Below, in pieces: positions 41,242 to 49,970 of a stretch of 51,797 nucleotides of DNA (its first letter is position 1; each line of letters opens with the position of its first letter). The notes beneath the pieces were generated by a model that saw only the letters and a program-made list of their open reading frames with translations, was not told where the DNA came from and searched no databases. The DNA is from Candidatus Minthosoma caballi (lineage in GTDB: Bacteria > Bacteroidota > Bacteroidia > Bacteroidales > Bacteroidaceae), in NCBI GenBank assembly GCA_018064505.1, contig JAGHVC010000072.1, positions 1 to 51,797 of the forward strand, given 5' to 3'. The translations under genes and the position numbers were made by a program.

Positions 41242-44061
41242 ATGAAAAAACAATCATTATTACCAATCATAATGCTTGCTACGATGTCGGCAAGTGCACA
41301 AACTGACAAGGTGCCAACAGGCGCAGATTATCTCACTGCTTACAAGAAAGCAGATTGTACAATAGCTTTTGATGTGAATGCTGAAGGCGAGCCATTCCGC
41401 GTGAAGTGGGGCATGGATACTGCATGGAATTGGGATTTCAATGTGTATAAAGGTATTGCCCACAATGCAACTGGTAATTTTGAAACAGGCCGAATAAGTT
41501 TCCAGCCTAATGACCTCGTGACAGACAACGGTGATGGCACATATACGCTTTCTACTCGTCAGAAGAATGCATTGAAGAGCCGTATTGCAAATATTAAGCT
41601 CACAGGAACTAAGGCAGTGAATATCAACTGTGACCACGAGATGCTTTTCAAGGATGAGAAGGGAAATGAAGATTTCACAGGACGCAGCAACTATCAGGGA
41701 AAGCCAGAGGAATGGTATAAGCTGATTAAGGCAACAACGCAATATACTATCAGCCAGGGACTTGAGGTTGTGAGCGTGTCGCCATTTAACGAATCTGATT
41801 TTGTTAACTGGCAGCAATATAGCGGCAACGAAAGCAACGGTATGAAGGACTTCCTTGCTATCTGCAAACTGCTGAAAGCTGATGATTATTTCAAGAATAT
41901 ACGCGTATGTGGTGGCAATACTCTTAATTGCGACCGCGCTTTGCCATGGTACAACTACCTGAAGGATTACATTGACGAAGGAAATACTCACCAGCTTGCA
42001 GGTTCATTTGACACCTACGCTAAATTCTTCTCGACTGTGAAAGCTGACGGCAAAGTTGGCACAGCTGACGAGCTTCACAATGTGGGTGAAGCTATAGTTG
42101 GCGTGAACTACGGAATGGAGAATGGCATCTGGTGGGGATTCGACTCAAAAGCTCGTGGTCAGTTTATGATTGACTCAAACGAGGGTAAGCGCATTGGATA
42201 TGGTGAGGATCGTGCTCATTGGACTTCGGGCGCAATTTACCGCAATGAGAAAACGGGAGAGATTCATGGCTTCCTGGGGTCGTCAGAGCGCCAGGCTAAC
42301 AATTCGACATTCCAGTTTGTTTCTACAACAAAGGATGTGTTCTTCAATGGTGTTGGCCCAACTCGTCATTGGTCGTATGAATTGCCTGGAGGTACAGGCT
42401 ATCAGATTGGTCAGATCAATGCTGAGCTTCTGTTCGATATTACATACGGTGAGGATGTTGCTCCTATGGGTATTGTGGATGGAACATTCCAAATCTTGAA
42501 TGCATACAGCAATAAGCTGCTCACAATGAATGGAGGCAGCGACTTGAAGATTGACTCTCGTAAATCAACAGGCAACACTCAGAAGTGGCATGTGTATCCA
42601 AAGCAGGTTAATGGTGATGTTTCGTACTGGGTAATAGACAATGCTGGCAGTGCAAATAGCCACCTCAATGCAGTGCTCGATTGGGGCAATATGAAAGGGA
42701 TGTTTGTGACTGGTGGCAGAGTGATTACATACACTAACACAGGCCGCCCTGATGAAGAACAGTGGTACCTCAAGTATGTGAAGAATGGCTACTACTTGAT
42801 TATCAACAGACTCACAAATAAGTGTCTCTACAGCAACTCAAACAGCTCAGGGGCAATTGTATCGCTCAAGCCACTTCCAAATGGTACAGAGACCGAAGCA
42901 ATACTTAATAGGTATCTATGGCGTTTCATTCCACAAGATGCGAAGATAGATATTGTGGCTCCAGAAGCTCCAACAGGGCTTGCCGCAAGACAGCGTGCAA
43001 ATAGCATTGAACTATCCTGGATTGCTCCTGCCGACGAAGAAAATGCATCATACACAGTGCTTCGTGGCATTGTGGATGAGAATGGCAACGCAACAGAGTG
43101 GAATACTATTGCAAGACAAATCACTGCTGCTGCATTCATTGACAACAGTGTGGTTGAAGGACAGAAGTATGCTTATAAGGTAATAACTGTTGATTATGTA
43201 GGCAACCGCTCGAAGGCATCGGAAATAATCAATGCTGCTACTCTCAACGAGAAAGCAATGATTTGCCAGTTGCAGTTTGATAATGCTCTCATAGACAACA
43301 CTGCAAATCAAATCAATGCTGCACTTAATGGCACAGAAAAGTATTCTTTAACTTCATTGAGCTCGCTTCGCAAGTCGGGAACCTCAGCTTTGCAGCTTGA
43401 TGGTAAGACATACGCCATTATGCCGTACTCAGTATCTCATCTTGACGAGATTACAATTGCAACTTGGGTGCGTTGGAAGACTGCAAGCAATTGGCAGCGC
43501 GTCTTTGACTTTGGCAATGGCAGTCAGCAGTATATGTTCTTCACTCCAAGCAATGGCTCTGAGATGCGATTCGTGATGAAGGACAAGGGCGAAGAGCAAA
43601 TTCTCACTACAGGAAAGAGGTTGCCTATAGGTGCATGGAAGCATGTAGCTGTTACTCTCAAGCCAATTGATGGCGGCAAGATGCAAGCTGTGCTTTATAT
43701 TGATGGTGAGGCCGTGGCTCAGTCAGAAGATTTCACTATTAAGCCAAGTGATATTGCCGCATCTCTTTGCTATATTGGTCGTTCTATGTTTGACAGTGAC
43801 CCAATGTTTGATGGTCACATTGATGACTTCCGTGTTTATAACTATGCTCTCAGTGCAGATGAGGTAAAGGCGATTACTGAGGATCTCGGTGAAGTAGCTG
43901 CCGATTATAAGGATAGCTTCGAGGATGTTGTGACAAGTATAAGCAAGGTTTCTGCAGGTGAACAATCAGCAAACGGCAACATCTACGACCTCAATGGACG
44001 ACAGATTGCAGCTCCTGACCATGGTATCTACATCAAGAATAACAAGAAGATTCTTAAGTAA
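41242..44061 (+). CDS. Secreted glycosidase-like protein with RICIN, FN3, LamG and T9SS tail
   Basis: A 939-residue exported protein. The signal peptide is residues 1-20 (ends SASAQ). Residues 20-405 look like a TIM-barrel glycoside hydrolase related to clan A/GH30 (SVSPFNESD with Glu184 as possible acid/base; a second Glu near 277-283). Then follow a ricin-type beta-trefoil (410-570; FQILNAYSNKLLTMNGG), a fibronectin III domain (574-670; PTGLAARQRANSIELSW), a LamG/concanavalin-like domain (674-880; DGHIDDFRVYNYALSADEV) and a short type A T9SS tail (NIYDLNGRQIA...GIYIKNNKKI). Substrate is unknown, probably a plant or mucosal glycan. The downstream symporter ATG overlaps its stop (TAATG). Confidence 0.85.
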   Translation: MKKQSLLPIIMLATMSASAQTDKVPTGADYLTAYKKADCTIAFDVNAEGEPFRVKWGMDTAWNWDFNVYKGIAHNATGNFETGRISFQPNDLVTDNGDGTYTLSTRQKNALKSRIANIKLTGTKAVNINCDHEMLFKDEKGNEDFTGRSNYQGKPEEWYKLIKATTQYTISQGLEVVSVSPFNESDFVNWQQYSGNESNGMKDFLAICKLLKADDYFKNIRVCGGNTLNCDRALPWYNYLKDYIDEGNTHQLAGSFDTYAKFFSTVKADGKVGTADELHNVGEAIVGVNYGMENGIWWGFDSKARGQFMIDSNEGKRIGYGEDRAHWTSGAIYRNEKTGEIHGFLGSSERQANNSTFQFVSTTKDVFFNGVGPTRHWSYELPGGTGYQIGQINAELLFDITYGEDVAPMGIVDGTFQILNAYSNKLLTMNGGSDLKIDSRKSTGNTQKWHVYPKQVNGDVSYWVIDNAGSANSHLNAVLDWGNMKGMFVTGGRVITYTNTGRPDEEQWYLKYVKNGYYLIINRLTNKCLYSNSNSSGAIVSLKPLPNGTETEAILNRYLWRFIPQDAKIDIVAPEAPTGLAARQRANSIELSWIAPADEENASYTVLRGIVDENGNATEWNTIARQITAAAFIDNSVVEGQKYAYKVITVDYVGNRSKASEIINAATLNEKAMICQLQFDNALIDNTANQINAALNGTEKYSLTSLSSLRKSGTSALQLDGKTYAIMPYSVSHLDEITIATWVRWKTASNWQRVFDFGNGSQQYMFFTPSNGSEMRFVMKDKGEEQILTTGKRLPIGAWKHVAVTLKPIDGGKMQAVLYIDGEAVAQSEDFTIKPSDIAASLCYIGRSMFDSDPMFDGHIDDFRVYNYALSADEVKAITEDLGEVAADYKDSFEDVVTSISKVSAGEQSANGNIYDLNGRQIAAPDHGIYIKNNKKILK

Positions 44062-45116
44062 TGTATCAAGTATTGAAGAAAATAAGTGATTTGCTGAGCA
44101 GCAAGGCAAGCGTCTTCATAATACTCACCGCGATAGTCACATTTTTGGTTCAAACATACATACCCATAGGTAATGTCCCATCTGACGGAGCGCCATTGGA
44201 GGAGTTCCCTAAAACTCTCCAGCTGTTTGGCTGGGTGAAAGGCGACACTCAAACAATCATTCTGGGCATTATTATGCTCACAATGGGACTTACCCTCACT
44301 CCCGACGACTTCAAGCTTCTTGCAAAGCGTCCTATCGACATTCTCATCGGTGCGGCAGCGCAGTTCACAATTATGCCTCTTGTGGCATTCACACTCACTT
44401 GGCTCTTTAGTCAGGTACCAGCCTTTGAGCAGTACAGCACCGCAATGGCTATCGGCATCATTCTCGTTGGCTGCTGCCCAGGCGGCGTGTCGAGCAACAT
44501 CATGTCTTTCCTTTGTAAGGGAGATGTGGCTTACTCCGTTGGTATGACTTGCGCTAGCACTCTTCTTGCTCCGGTGCTGACCCCGCTTCTTGTCCTTTGG
44601 CTGGCTGGAGCACAGGTCGATGTCGATGCTATTGGCATGTTCAAGCAGATACTTATCGTCACAATCATACCTATAGGCATCGGCTTTGGACTCAATGTAT
44701 GGCTTGGCCACAAAGAGGTATTCAGGAAAATCCAGGGATGTATGCCAGGTCTTAGTGTCACATGCCTTGCCTGCATCGTAGGTGGCGTGGTGACAACTGT
44801 CCACGACCCACTCATCGAGAATGGCATCGTGCTCTTCATCCTCACCTTCTGCATGGTGCTCTGCCACAACACTCTCGGCTACATACTCGGTTACTCTGTT
44901 GCCAGCCTCCTCCACTTCTCCACAGCGAAGAAGCGCACACTCTCCATCGAGGTTGGTATGCAGAACGCAGGTCTCGGCACCAACCTTGCCATGACTTTCT
45001 TCGTTGCCACCAACCCAATGGCGGTCGTACCATGCGCCATCTCATGTGCATGGCACAGCATCAGCGGCACCATCCTCGCAAACATTTTTGCATCAAAAGA
45101 TAAAAAACAGAAATAA
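44061..45116 (+). CDS. BASS family (bile acid:Na+ symporter-like) transporter
   Basis: A 351-residue inner-membrane protein with nine or ten helices of the BASS/SBF family. Marks are MGLTLTPDDFKLLAKRP, the CCPGGVSSNIMSFLCKGD signature and IEVGMQNAGLGTNLA near the second unwound helix. Family members import bile acids, pyruvate, pantoate or other organic anions with sodium; the substrate is not readable here. Its ATG shares a base with the stop of the secreted LamG protein gene, so they are co-translated. It may import a product released by that enzyme. Confidence 0.9.
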   Translation: MYQVLKKISDLLSSKASVFIILTAIVTFLVQTYIPIGNVPSDGAPLEEFPKTLQLFGWVKGDTQTIILGIIMLTMGLTLTPDDFKLLAKRPIDILIGAAAQFTIMPLVAFTLTWLFSQVPAFEQYSTAMAIGIILVGCCPGGVSSNIMSFLCKGDVAYSVGMTCASTLLAPVLTPLLVLWLAGAQVDVDAIGMFKQILIVTIIPIGIGFGLNVWLGHKEVFRKIQGCMPGLSVTCLACIVGGVVTTVHDPLIENGIVLFILTFCMVLCHNTLGYILGYSVASLLHFSTAKKRTLSIEVGMQNAGLGTNLAMTFFVATNPMAVVPCAISCAWHSISGTILANIFASKDKKQK

Positions 45117-45119
45117 CAC

Positions 45120-46352
45120 ATGGTACTCAACTATATCTGGATAGCCTTTTTCTTGCTTGCAGCTGTGTGCGCCATCGTGCAATGCTTTATGGGCAACACA
45201 ACTGTGTTTGGTGATATAATAGGTTCCACATTCGACAATGCGAAGACTGCATTCGAAATTTCGCTCGGTCTTACAGGCGTACTCTCTCTCTGGATGGGGG
45301 TGATGAAGATAGGAGAGAGAGGAGGAGCAGTGAATGCACTTAGTCGTATGCTAAGCCCGCTGTTCACTCGTTTGTTCCCAGAAATACCACAGGGACATCC
45401 TGCAACCGGACACATATTCATGAATGTAGCGGCAAACATGCTCGGCCTTGATAATGCTGCAACTCCGCTGGGTTTGAAAGCAATGGAAAGCATGCAGGAA
45501 CTCAACACGAAGAAAGATACGGCAAGTAATCCGATGATAATGTTCCTTGTGCTTAACACATCAGGCCTTACGATTATCCCCGTCAGCATAATGGTGTATA
45601 GAGCTCAGATGGGAGCTGCACAGCCAACAGACATTTTTGTTCCTATACTGCTTGCCACAACAGTAGCAACTCTCGCTGGCATTATCATTGTTAGTATATA
45701 TCAGCACATAAACCTTTTCAAACCAGTACTTCTAGCGGCTCTTGGCGGTTTGTGTGCGCTTGTTGCTGGTGTCATTTGGGGCTTTAGCAAATTAGATAAG
45801 GAAACCATGGACATGGTGTCAGGAATGGTTGCCAACATCATCCTTTTTGCGATTATCCTTTCGTTCATTATTACTGGCCTTTGCAAAAAGATTAATGTGT
45901 ATGAGGCATTCATCGAAGGTGCTAAAGATGGCTTTACTACAGCTGTGAGAGTGATTCCTTATCTTGTTGCAATACTTGTTGCAATTGGGGTGTTCCGTGC
46001 AAGCGGAGGCATGGATTTACTTATAGGAGGCATCAATTGTCTTGTGGAATTATGCGGTGGAAATACAGATTTCGTTGCAGCACTGCCTACCGCAATCATG
46101 AAACCGCTATCAGGAAGTGGTGCTCGAGGCATGATGGTTGACACAATGACAACATACGGAGCAGATTCATTTGCAGGCCGTCTCTCATGCATCTTCCAGG
46201 GAAGCACTGACACTACATTCTATATTCTCGCAGTATATTTCGGCTCTGTAGGCATTAAGAACACTCGCCATGCAGTCACTTGCGGATTGCTTGCTGATAT
46301 TGCAGGTGTGATTGCAGCCATTGCCATTGCTTATATGTTCTTTGGAGACTAA
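45120..46352 (+). CDS. Fused SpmA-SpmB (nucleoside recognition domain) membrane protein
   Basis: A 410-residue membrane protein in which the two proteins SpmA and SpmB of spore formers are joined. The first Gate/nucleoside-recognition domain has LTGVLSLWMGVMKIGERGGAVNALSRMLSPLFTRLFP and GHIFMNVAANMLGLDNAATPLGLKAM. The second half begins near residue 195 (CKKINVYEAFIEGAKDGFTTAVRVIPYLVAILV). In Bacillus the pair helps dehydrate the spore core. Bacteroidales do not sporulate, so the role must differ, perhaps transport of a small solute. It starts 3 bases after the symporter stop. Confidence 0.9.
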   Translation: MVLNYIWIAFFLLAAVCAIVQCFMGNTTVFGDIIGSTFDNAKTAFEISLGLTGVLSLWMGVMKIGERGGAVNALSRMLSPLFTRLFPEIPQGHPATGHIFMNVAANMLGLDNAATPLGLKAMESMQELNTKKDTASNPMIMFLVLNTSGLTIIPVSIMVYRAQMGAAQPTDIFVPILLATTVATLAGIIIVSIYQHINLFKPVLLAALGGLCALVAGVIWGFSKLDKETMDMVSGMVANIILFAIILSFIITGLCKKINVYEAFIEGAKDGFTTAVRVIPYLVAILVAIGVFRASGGMDLLIGGINCLVELCGGNTDFVAALPTAIMKPLSGSGARGMMVDTMTTYGADSFAGRLSCIFQGSTDTTFYILAVYFGSVGIKNTRHAVTCGLLADIAGVIAAIAIAYMFFGD

Positions 46353-46353
46353 A

Positions 46354-46419
46354 ATGATGAAGATGCGTCAAGCCCTCGAAGCATCTGAAACCCTTATATC
46401 AAAAAAACAAACCTCATGA
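46354..46419 (+). CDS. Possible 21-residue coupling peptide
   Basis: An open frame, MMKMRQALEASETLISKKQTS, starts one base after the SpmAB stop, and its TGA overlaps the permease ATG (ATGA). It exactly fills the gap, which suggests a translational relay between the two genes, or a leader peptide. Its shortness makes chance possible. Confidence 0.3.
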   Translation: MMKMRQALEASETLISKKQTS

Positions 46420-47420
46420 AGCTCAGCTTGTCACTCAGTATTTGCATCATAATTCTCTTTCTTCTTAATATCTTGCTTGGATCTGTATCCATTCCTGCTT
46501 CTGATGTGTTCAACGCACTGACAGGACAGCCAGTGGAGAAAGAGAGTTGGCGATACATTGTTGTTGAATCCCGATTGCCCCAAGCTGTCACTGCATTGTT
46601 GTGCGGAGCATCGCTTGCAGCAGCAGGCCTTATGCTTCAGACATCCTTTCGCAATCCTCTTGCAGGCCCTTCCATTCTGGGCATAACAAATGGTGCAAGC
46701 CTTGGTGTGGCACTCGTTTTGCTTGCAGGAGGAGGTGTGCTTGGAGCAACAGATAGCGCTTTCCATCTAGGAGGATTCTTTGCCGTGATTTGTGGCGCAT
46801 TCATCGGCGCATTGCTCGTGATGGGCATCTTGCTTGGAGCATCTACTGTGATTAAAAGCAACATCATGCTTCTCATTGTGGGTATCATGGTCGGCTACCT
46901 TACCACATCCGTTATTTCGTTGCTCAACTTCTTTGCTTCCGCCGATAATGTGCATTCCTATGTCATGTGGGGTATGGGCAGTTTCAGCGATGTTTCTTTG
47001 CAGCAGCTGCCGTGGTTTTCTGGTGTTTGTGTGGTAGGACTTACGCTCTCAATTCTTCTTGTAAAGCCGCTCAATGCGCTTTTGCTTGGCGATGATTACG
47101 CTCGCAACCTTGGCATAAATATACAACAAACCCGCAGCTTGCTTCTGCTCGCCACGGGTTTGCTCACTGCTATTGTCACTGCATTTTGCGGCCCCATTGC
47201 TTTCATCGGCCTTTCGGTGCCTCACATTGCACGCATGTTCACTAGCTCCGACAATCACAAGCTGTTGTTGCCAGCCACTATTCTTATGGGCTCTGTTGTT
47301 GCCCTTGTTTGCAATCTCATTTGCATCACTCCTGCAAACACGGTCATTCCGCTGAATGCAGTCACGCCTATCATTGGTGCTCCTGTAATTCTGTATGTGA
47401 TAATCTGCAAGCGCAGATAG
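46416..47420 (+). CDS. FecCD family ABC transporter permease
   Basis: A 334-residue inner-membrane permease for iron-siderophore, haem or cobalamin import. It has about ten helices. Family marks are RLPQAVTALLCGASLAAAGLMLQTSFRNPLAGPSILG, the coupling-helix region (GISVPHIAR-type, here GLSVPHIARMF) and the C-terminal NTVIPLNAVTPIIGAPV. No ATP-binding or solute-binding protein gene is next to it; on the right a convergent CotH gene begins 4 bases away. It must use subunits encoded elsewhere, or be a remnant of a split operon. Confidence 0.93.
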   Translation: MKLSLSLSICIIILFLLNILLGSVSIPASDVFNALTGQPVEKESWRYIVVESRLPQAVTALLCGASLAAAGLMLQTSFRNPLAGPSILGITNGASLGVALVLLAGGGVLGATDSAFHLGGFFAVICGAFIGALLVMGILLGASTVIKSNIMLLIVGIMVGYLTTSVISLLNFFASADNVHSYVMWGMGSFSDVSLQQLPWFSGVCVVGLTLSILLVKPLNALLLGDDYARNLGINIQQTRSLLLLATGLLTAIVTAFCGPIAFIGLSVPHIARMFTSSDNHKLLLPATILMGSVVALVCNLICITPANTVIPLNAVTPIIGAPVILYVIICKRR

Positions 47421-47424
47421 ATTT

Positions 47425-49554
47425 TTATCTTAGCAAGGCTTTCACGCTTCTCTTCTTTCCTCCGCACGACCAGCTAATAATATAAGTATTAGCAGGAAGG
47501 CTTGCTGTGTTGAATCTTTCGTCAGCACGGAACTGTCCAACTTTTTGTCCTGACAATGAATAGATGTTCACTGTAAACTTCAGTTTCTCAGGTGTAGCGC
47601 TGCCGAAGTGCAATTCCTTCAAGTCTTGATTGTATGCAAGAGCATATTCCTCAGGTTCGCTGTTTTTTGCAATCATGCCGCCAATGCCAGTGTCAATTTC
47701 TTCATCTTCAAGAATGTCATTATCATCGCCATCGTTGTCATCACCGTCATCATCACCGTCATCGTCATCATCGCCGTCATCGCCCTCGTCAAGATTCTCC
47801 ATTTCTTCGTCAGCAATAATATACCACAATCTGTTTTTGCTTGTAGAATTGCGTGAATCCGTATTGTAACTCAGCACCGCAGTTCCATTAGCAGTATTAC
47901 CTCCGCTCAGATTTGCAGTGTGCAAAGTATGCTTGTTCGTCAGATTATAATATCCTGATGACCCTTGAGGAACAATGCTCCATAGTTGCCTGTCACTGTT
48001 CTTGTCCAGAACAACCGCGTTCAACTGTGTGCCAGTGTTTGTTGTCTCTGTGCATGCTCCTGTAGTAGGGTCATTCAATGCTAATCCAGCCTCACGATTG
48101 ATCAGCATGAAGTAGTCACCTTCTTTGACGATTTTCCACTGCTCGGTCATCCTGCTGCTCATGTTGTCCCAGATGTACACGGTGCTTCCATTCACCGTGC
48201 CGCTCATGTCCAACGCTTTCGCATTGCCAGCATTCGTGATGCGGTAGTAGAAGTTGCCAGCTTCGAATGGTGGTGTTGGCTCCGCAGGTTGCTTATTTGC
48301 AAAAGCTTGCTTCAAATACTCGGTATGTGTATTGATGAACGACTTGAGGTCCAGAATGTACTGCTCGTAAGAAGAGTACAGCACGATTTCGTGATACATT
48401 TTTTTGTTGATGCCCCACTTTGCGTAATTCTTCTGCTGCGAGTCGTCAAGCAAGATAGCCAAGCTATCTATTGTTTCATGCATGTGTTCAACAAGTCCTC
48501 CGTCAATCACCTCCTTGTATCGTCTGTTCACAAGCTTAGCAAACCAAGGATCTTCCCACATTCTCTTCACCCATTCCTTTGTCTGTCCGTAGCCTACATC
48601 TGTCATCAAACTGCGTTCTGTGCCCCTGATGCGCGAATCATTGCCGTATGCAATGTCATAATCCCACAAAGGTCCCCAGTACAGCAACGAGTCTTGCTTG
48701 TTCTTATAGAAATATGTGCTGTAGTACCCATCAATGTTTGCGCTCACTTCTGTGGCAATAAACCAATTGACGAGTGAAACGGAGTCCACCCATGCTCTGT
48801 AGCCTTTCACAGGATCTGCAAAGTCACTGCTTCCCAGCACGGATTCAAACTCCCTCATATAGTTTCTTATGTAAAGGTTTTGTTCCCATGCAATCTCATC
48901 CTCGTCAGGGTAATGCACTCTGATAGGCACCGAAAATAAAGAAGTGGTGAAGCAATTGCCATCCTTGAATCCGTCCACCTCCATCAAGTATCCTCCAGTT
49001 ATGTCGCTATCGTCCGTAAGAGGAAAATCCTGTTCCTCGATGTTCACGCGGTGAGGCCTCACTTCCACATGGTCGCTGATTTGGTAATTGCCCATATACG
49101 CTCCATTCAAAGTGAGATCAACAAACTTATGTGCAGGGTTGAACTTCAAACCGAGGAAGTCGCCCATTGCCGAAGTCACAGCATTGCGAATCAGGGTTTT
49201 GTCTCCTGCGTTAGCCAGAAGTGTCCAGCTCTTAGCCTTGGCATACCCCTTTCCGAGTAGTTTCTCTTTTTCCTGAAATTTTATGCGGTAAGGTTTCTTC
49301 GACATGTTCCAAGTGGAGTTGCCTCGTCCCCTCACCGATACGGAATCGTACACCGCAATACTGTCATCCTCATATACATAGTGCATCTTAGCAAGCTTAT
49401 ACTCCGTCTTGCTCCATATTCCGCTTCCATCTAAGGTGTTCAGATAAACCATTGGCAAATTTGTGCTTCTTTCGTGCACTTGCCCCTTAGCTCCCACACT
49501 CACCAACAGTGTAGCAGCTAAAATAATAAAAGATAATATGTTCCGGTATTTCAT
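47425..49554 (-). CDS. Secreted CotH kinase protein with RICIN domain and T9SS tail
   Basis: A 709-residue exported protein. The signal peptide is 1-24 (VSVGAKG). The CotH domain (about 30-420) has RGRGNSTW (75-82), SWTLLANAGDKTLIRN and GPLWDYDIAYGND (294-306). A ricin-type beta-trefoil follows (434-580; YYRITNAGNAKALDM), then an Asp/Gly tract (591-613, nearly all Asp and Gly), then a type A T9SS tail (638-709; NIYSLSGQKV...LPANTYIISW). CotH proteins are atypical kinases; the lectin suggests action on a glycan-bearing or surface target. I chose ATG 49554 because it begins the signal peptide and follows the -7 box; the longer frame to 49701 is not credible. Confidence 0.9.
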   Translation of the reverse strand: MKYRNILSFIILAATLLVSVGAKGQVHERSTNLPMVYLNTLDGSGIWSKTEYKLAKMHYVYEDDSIAVYDSVSVRGRGNSTWNMSKKPYRIKFQEKEKLLGKGYAKAKSWTLLANAGDKTLIRNAVTSAMGDFLGLKFNPAHKFVDLTLNGAYMGNYQISDHVEVRPHRVNIEEQDFPLTDDSDITGGYLMEVDGFKDGNCFTTSLFSVPIRVHYPDEDEIAWEQNLYIRNYMREFESVLGSSDFADPVKGYRAWVDSVSLVNWFIATEVSANIDGYYSTYFYKNKQDSLLYWGPLWDYDIAYGNDSRIRGTERSLMTDVGYGQTKEWVKRMWEDPWFAKLVNRRYKEVIDGGLVEHMHETIDSLAILLDDSQQKNYAKWGINKKMYHEIVLYSSYEQYILDLKSFINTHTEYLKQAFANKQPAEPTPPFEAGNFYYRITNAGNAKALDMSGTVNGSTVYIWDNMSSRMTEQWKIVKEGDYFMLINREAGLALNDPTTGACTETTNTGTQLNAVVLDKNSDRQLWSIVPQGSSGYYNLTNKHTLHTANLSGGNTANGTAVLSYNTDSRNSTSKNRLWYIIADEEMENLDEGDDGDDDDDGDDDGDDNDGDDNDILEDEEIDTGIGGMIAKNSEPEEYALAYNQDLKELHFGSATPEKLKFTVNIYSLSGQKVGQFRADERFNTASLPANTYIISWSCGGKKRSVKALLR

Positions 49555-49588
49555 TGTCTCAAATATTATTGTCTTCTCAAATTCGCCA

Positions 49589-49596
49589 CAAAGATA
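49589..49596 (-). promoter_or_regulatory. -7 promoter box of the second CotH gene
   Basis: On the minus strand this reads TATCTTTG, 34 bases before ATG 49554. Confidence 0.6.
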
Positions 49597-49886
49597 AGAC
49601 ATTTTCCCGTATATAATGCTTATTTGGTGATTGATATTTGTGAAAACAATGCTATTTTGTGAATTTTGTTCCTCAAGCCGTTTTGTGTCTAACAAAATCA
49701 ATGCCTTTGCAACAATGGTATTCGTAGCAACGCACTCCTCCCAAAGATGGCAAGACTGCTTAAGGGCTTAATCGAATATAAAAAGAAGGACACATTCACG
49801 CAAAGAGTTTCGTGCCCAGTTTTCACCATACTTTTTGTCAAAAAGAAAATAAAACCATAAAAATACTAACATTTTCACATTAAATA
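49597..49886. other. Divergent intergenic region, CotH to asnB
   Basis: This AT-rich gap has no ORF or known element. The only structure I see is a CTTTTTGTCAAAAAG hairpin near 49830-49845. It should hold the upstream control sites of asnB and of the second CotH gene. Confidence 0.5.
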
Positions 49887-49917
49887 TTTGTTTATATATA
49901 AAAAAGTGTTACCTTTG
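49887..49917 (+). promoter_or_regulatory. Promoter of asnB
   Basis: TTTG at 49887-49890 and TACCTTTG at 49910-49917 are 19 bases apart, the best promoter match in the window. Confidence 0.85.
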
Positions 49918-49970
49918 CAACCGCAAACGCTAACAAAAGAATAATAGATAACATAAACCAAAATAAAACT

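Noticed and set aside
44028-44915. 295-codon minus-strand frame
   Set aside because: It is antisense to the BASS symporter gene. The His/Cys/Glu-rich product is a shadow of membrane-protein codons.
47608-47869. Three + strand frames of 61-82 codons
   Set aside because: They are low-complexity shadows of the Asp/Gly repeat in the second CotH gene.
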